Assembly (NCBI GenBank): GCA_013812985.1
Contig: JACCSN010000109.1
Coordinates: 1 to 7,341, forward strand
Direction: 5' to 3'
Length of the DNA: 7,341 nucleotides
DNA from: Hyphomicrobiales bacterium
GTDB taxonomy: Bacteria; Pseudomonadota; Alphaproteobacteria; Rhizobiales; Afifellaceae
The notes under the pieces are model-generated. The model ran no database searches, had not been told where the DNA came from, and worked only from the letters and a program-made list of their open reading frames with translations. The translations under genes were made by a program, and so were the position numbers. Within the stretch, counting starts at the first letter, position 1. Every line of letters begins with the position of its first letter. Below, one piece after another: positions 5,395-7,341 of the stretch.

Positions 5395-6671
5395 TCATAT
5401 TCTCCCGCGTCTCGCCGTGAAGCGTCACAGCTTGTGTCCTCCCGGCCAGCGCCGCCGCCTCGCCGGAACGGCGCGTGCTCGGCCAGGGCCTCGCCCTGGT
5501 AGGCGATCTCTCGGCGCTCCTGGACGAGATAGGCTTCCACCGCCCGCCGGAAATTCGGGTCCGCGATGTAATGGGCCGAATAGGTCGTTTGCGGCAGGTA
5601 GCCCCTGGCGAGCTTGTGTGCGCCCTGCGCGCCTGCCTCGACGCGGGCGAGCCCCCGCGCCAGGGCGAAGTCGATCGCCTGATAGTAGCAGACCTCGAAA
5701 TGCAGGAACGGGTGCTCCTCGACCGCGCCCCAATAACGGCCGTAGAGCGTGTCGGAGCCGATCAGGTTGAGCGCGCCCGCGACATAGCGGCCGCCGCGCT
5801 TGGCCATGACAAGCAGCACCTGGTCGGCCATGCGTTCGCCGAGCAGCGAGAAGAAACGCCGGTTAAGGTAGGGCCGGCCCCATTTGCGCGAGCCGGTATC
5901 CGTATAGAACGCGAAGAACGCGTCCCAGTGCGCTTCGGTGATGTCGCCGCCGGTCAGCCATTCAATGGAGATCCCGCCGGCCAGGGCGTCGCGGCGCTCC
6001 TTGCGCAGGCCCTTCCGCTTGCGGGAGGCGAGGGCCGACAGAAAACCTTCGAAGTCGCCATAGCCCTGATCGGCCCAATGGAATTGCTGGTCGGTGCGTT
6101 GCAGGAAGCCCGCCTCGCCCAGCATCGACCAGTCCTCTTCCGGCAGGAAGGTGAGGTGTGCCGAGGAGGCGCCGGATCGGCGGCAGAGCTCGACAAGCCC
6201 GGCCGCGAGGAGCTTCTTGCGCTCCGCCGCGCGCGGCCCGGCCCCGGCGAGCAGGCGCGGGCCGGTGACGGGCGTGAACGGCACGCTCACCTGGAGCTTT
6301 GGATAGTAGCTGCCGCCGGCGCGCTCGAAGGCGTCCGCCCAGCCCCAGTCGAAGACATATTCGCCCTGGCTATGGGATTTCAGGTAGCAGGGCATGAAGG
6401 CGGCAAGGCCGTCCTCGCCTTCAAGCGCCAGATGCCGCGGCGCCCAGCCTGTCCGCGCCGAAACCGAGCCTGAGGCTTCCAGCGCTTCGAGAAAATCCCA
6501 GGAGAGGAACGGATTGTAGGGAGGGCGCTCGGATTCGGCTTCCCCGTCATCATTCGACCGCGCGTCCGCCCAGCCCGGATTGGCGCAGGCGTCCCAGGCA
6601 GCCCGATCGAGCTCGCCGATGCCTGACGCGACCCTGATCGCAACTGTCGCCGTCTCGGCCCGCATGCTCAT
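5391..6671 (-). CDS. FemAB-like/GNAT N-acyltransferase of the DUF482 (PF04339) family
   Basis: This 426-residue protein has no signal peptide or membrane segment. It is similar along nearly its whole length to the DUF482/FemAB_like family, whose fold places it with GNAT acyltransferases and FemAB aminoacyl-tRNA-dependent transferases. Family landmarks are NPFLSWDFLEALE (53-65), LKSHSQGEYVFDWGWADAF (97-115), YYPKLQVSVPFTPVTG (122-137), QFHW (196-199), the basic SRKRKGLRKERR (216-227), FYTDTGSRKWGRPYL (255-269), TLYGRYWG (308-315), LHFEVCYYQAIDFA (323-336) and EAGAQGAHKLARGYLP (345-360). The basic stretch and the E-x-GAQG-x-HK motif are likely functional sites. The true substrate is unknown to me; names such as peptidoglycan biosynthesis/recognition come from fold similarity only. 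A polar tail (~400-426) looks unconserved. The start at ATG 6671 is the longest; ATG 6665 is equally possible, and neither has a clear ribosome-binding site. Confidence 0.88.
   Translation of the reverse strand: MSMRAETATVAIRVASGIGELDRAAWDACANPGWADARSNDDGEAESERPPYNPFLSWDFLEALEASGSVSARTGWAPRHLALEGEDGLAAFMPCYLKSHSQGEYVFDWGWADAFERAGGSYYPKLQVSVPFTPVTGPRLLAGAGPRAAERKKLLAAGLVELCRRSGASSAHLTFLPEEDWSMLGEAGFLQRTDQQFHWADQGYGDFEGFLSALASRKRKGLRKERRDALAGGISIEWLTGGDITEAHWDAFFAFYTDTGSRKWGRPYLNRRFFSLLGERMADQVLLVMAKRGGRYVAGALNLIGSDTLYGRYWGAVEEHPFLHFEVCYYQAIDFALARGLARVEAGAQGAHKLARGYLPQTTYSAHYIADPNFRRAVEAYLVQERREIAYQGEALAEHAPFRRGGGAGREDTSCDASRRDAGEYE
5401..5406 (-). promoter_or_regulatory. Strong ribosome-binding site of the HIT gene, inside the acyltransferase gene
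   Basis: On the minus strand GGGAGA lies 6 nt before the HIT ATG, inside the last codons of the upstream acyltransferase. With the ATGA stop/start overlap it indicates that the HIT gene is translated from the shared transcript. An ATG at 5398 lies between them but is out of frame with the HIT gene. Confidence 0.7.
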
Positions 6672-6729
6672 GCGGCGAATGCTGCGGTGGGCAACGCGAC
6701 GTCGGAAGAATGCGGCAAGTCGTGCGATC
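6672..6729. other. Short gap between moaA and the acyltransferase gene
   Basis: This is a 58-bp spacer between two minus-strand genes. I see no promoter, terminator hairpin or good Shine-Dalgarno sequence in it. The genes could be co-transcribed, but the spacing alone does not prove an operon. Confidence 0.4.
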
Positions 6730-7341
6730 TCAACCGCCGGTGACGCTCATGTGCCGGGACACGGCGGGCTGACGAGAGGCGCGGTCGATAATGAAATCGT
6801 GGCCCTTGGGCTTGCGCGAGATCGCCTCGTCGATGGCGCGCTTCAGAAGCTCGTTGCCTTCGGAGGCCCTGAGCGGCGCCCTGAGATCGGCGGCGTCTTC
6901 CTGGCCGAGGCACATAAAGAGCGTGCCGGTGCAGGTGATGCGGACGCGGTTGCAGCTTTCGCAGAAATTGTGCGTGAGCGGCGTGATGAAGCCGAGCCGC
7001 CCGCCGGTCTCCGCCACGCGCACGTAGCGGGCGGGGCCGCCGGTCTTGTAATCGAGGTCGACGAGCGAGAACGCGTCTGCAAGGCGTGCACGGACTCGGC
7101 TGAGCGGCAGGTACTGATCGGTGCGGTCACCGTCGATATCGCCGAGCGGCATCGTCTCGATCAGCGTCAGGTCCATCCCGTGGCCATGCGCCCAGCGCAC
7201 CATTTCGGGTATCTCGCCCTCATTCACGCCCTTCAGCGCCACGACGTTGAGCTTGACCGCGATGCCGGAATCCTGGGCGGCGCGGATGCCGGCCATGACC
7301 TTGCCGATCTCACCCCAGCGGGTGATCGCCTTGAACTTCTG
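6730..7341 (-). CDS. moaA: GTP 3',8-cyclase MoaA, C-terminal part (5' end outside window)
   Basis: This is the last 203 codons of the radical-SAM enzyme that, with MoaC, converts GTP to cyclic pyranopterin monophosphate, the first step of molybdenum cofactor synthesis. The frame stays open to the right edge ([16 protein letters not shown]…). Visible landmarks are [14 protein letters not shown], the stretch [46 protein letters not shown] and [12 protein letters not shown]. The C-terminal [4Fe-4S] cluster that binds GTP is ligated by CxxC…C (CESC, then C 14 residues after the second Cys in [14 protein letters not shown]). The protein ends in the conserved Gly-Gly (SVTGG) needed for activity. 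All visible key residues are present. The radical-SAM CxxxCxxC cluster is in the missing N-terminal part. Neither moaC nor mobA is next to it here; the downstream gene is the acyltransferase. Confidence 0.96.
   Translation of the reverse strand, partial: QKFKAITRWGEIGKVMAGIRAAQDSGIAVKLNVVALKGVNEGEIPEMVRWAHGHGMDLTLIETMPLGDIDGDRTDQYLPLSRVRARLADAFSLVDLDYKTGGPARYVRVAETGGRLGFITPLTHNFCESCNRVRITCTGTLFMCLGQEDAADLRAPLRASEGNELLKRAIDEAISRKPKGHDFIIDRASRQPAVSRHMSVTGG

Noticed and set aside
5475..6473. A long open frame of 332 codons on the + strand opposite the acyltransferase gene
   Set aside because: It is antisense to a well-conserved PF04339 protein, and its translation resembles no family I know; long antisense frames are expected at this GC content.

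Overview
The window reads as a stretch of ordinary chromosome from a high-GC alphaproteobacterium, most likely of the Rhizobiales (Hyphomicrobiales) type. The evidence is the LexA sequence (it begins [10 protein letters not shown] and has a Pro- and charge-rich linker), a GTTC-N7-GTTC LexA operator of the alphaproteobacterial kind instead of CTG-N10-CAG, a comEC gene converging on lexA, and a strong GC bias. I see no insertion sequence, prophage, tRNA, rRNA or CRISPR array. Coding density is very high: there are eight genes, and the longest gap is about 200 bp.

Layout. On the + strand from the left edge lies the 3' third of glnS (glutaminyl-tRNA synthetase, cut by the window), then a 111-bp gap, then comEC (DNA-uptake channel). 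comEC converges on lexA (minus strand), and the two 3' ends overlap by 44 bp. The lexA leader carries one perfect and one near-perfect LexA box. Divergent from lexA is an azlC-azlD pair (branched-chain amino acid exporter type), joined by a 4-bp ATGA overlap. azlD converges with a 21-bp gap on a minus-strand group: moaA (cut by the right edge), then after 58 bp a large FemAB/GNAT-like acyltransferase (PF04339 type), then a HIT-family nucleotide hydrolase coupled to it by another ATGA overlap.

How the genes relate. comEC and lexA are linked by position and, loosely, by DNA uptake and repair. LexA very probably represses its own gene, and its operator lies in the region shared with azlCD. azlC and azlD should make one two-subunit exporter. 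The acyltransferase and HIT protein are translationally coupled and may work together, though no shared substrate is visible. MoaA makes the first intermediate of molybdenum cofactor. No striking new system is apparent. The points most worth a second look are the two-box lexA/azlC control region, the coupled acyltransferase-HIT pair, and the ComEC that lacks the usual C-terminal metallo-hydrolase motif.
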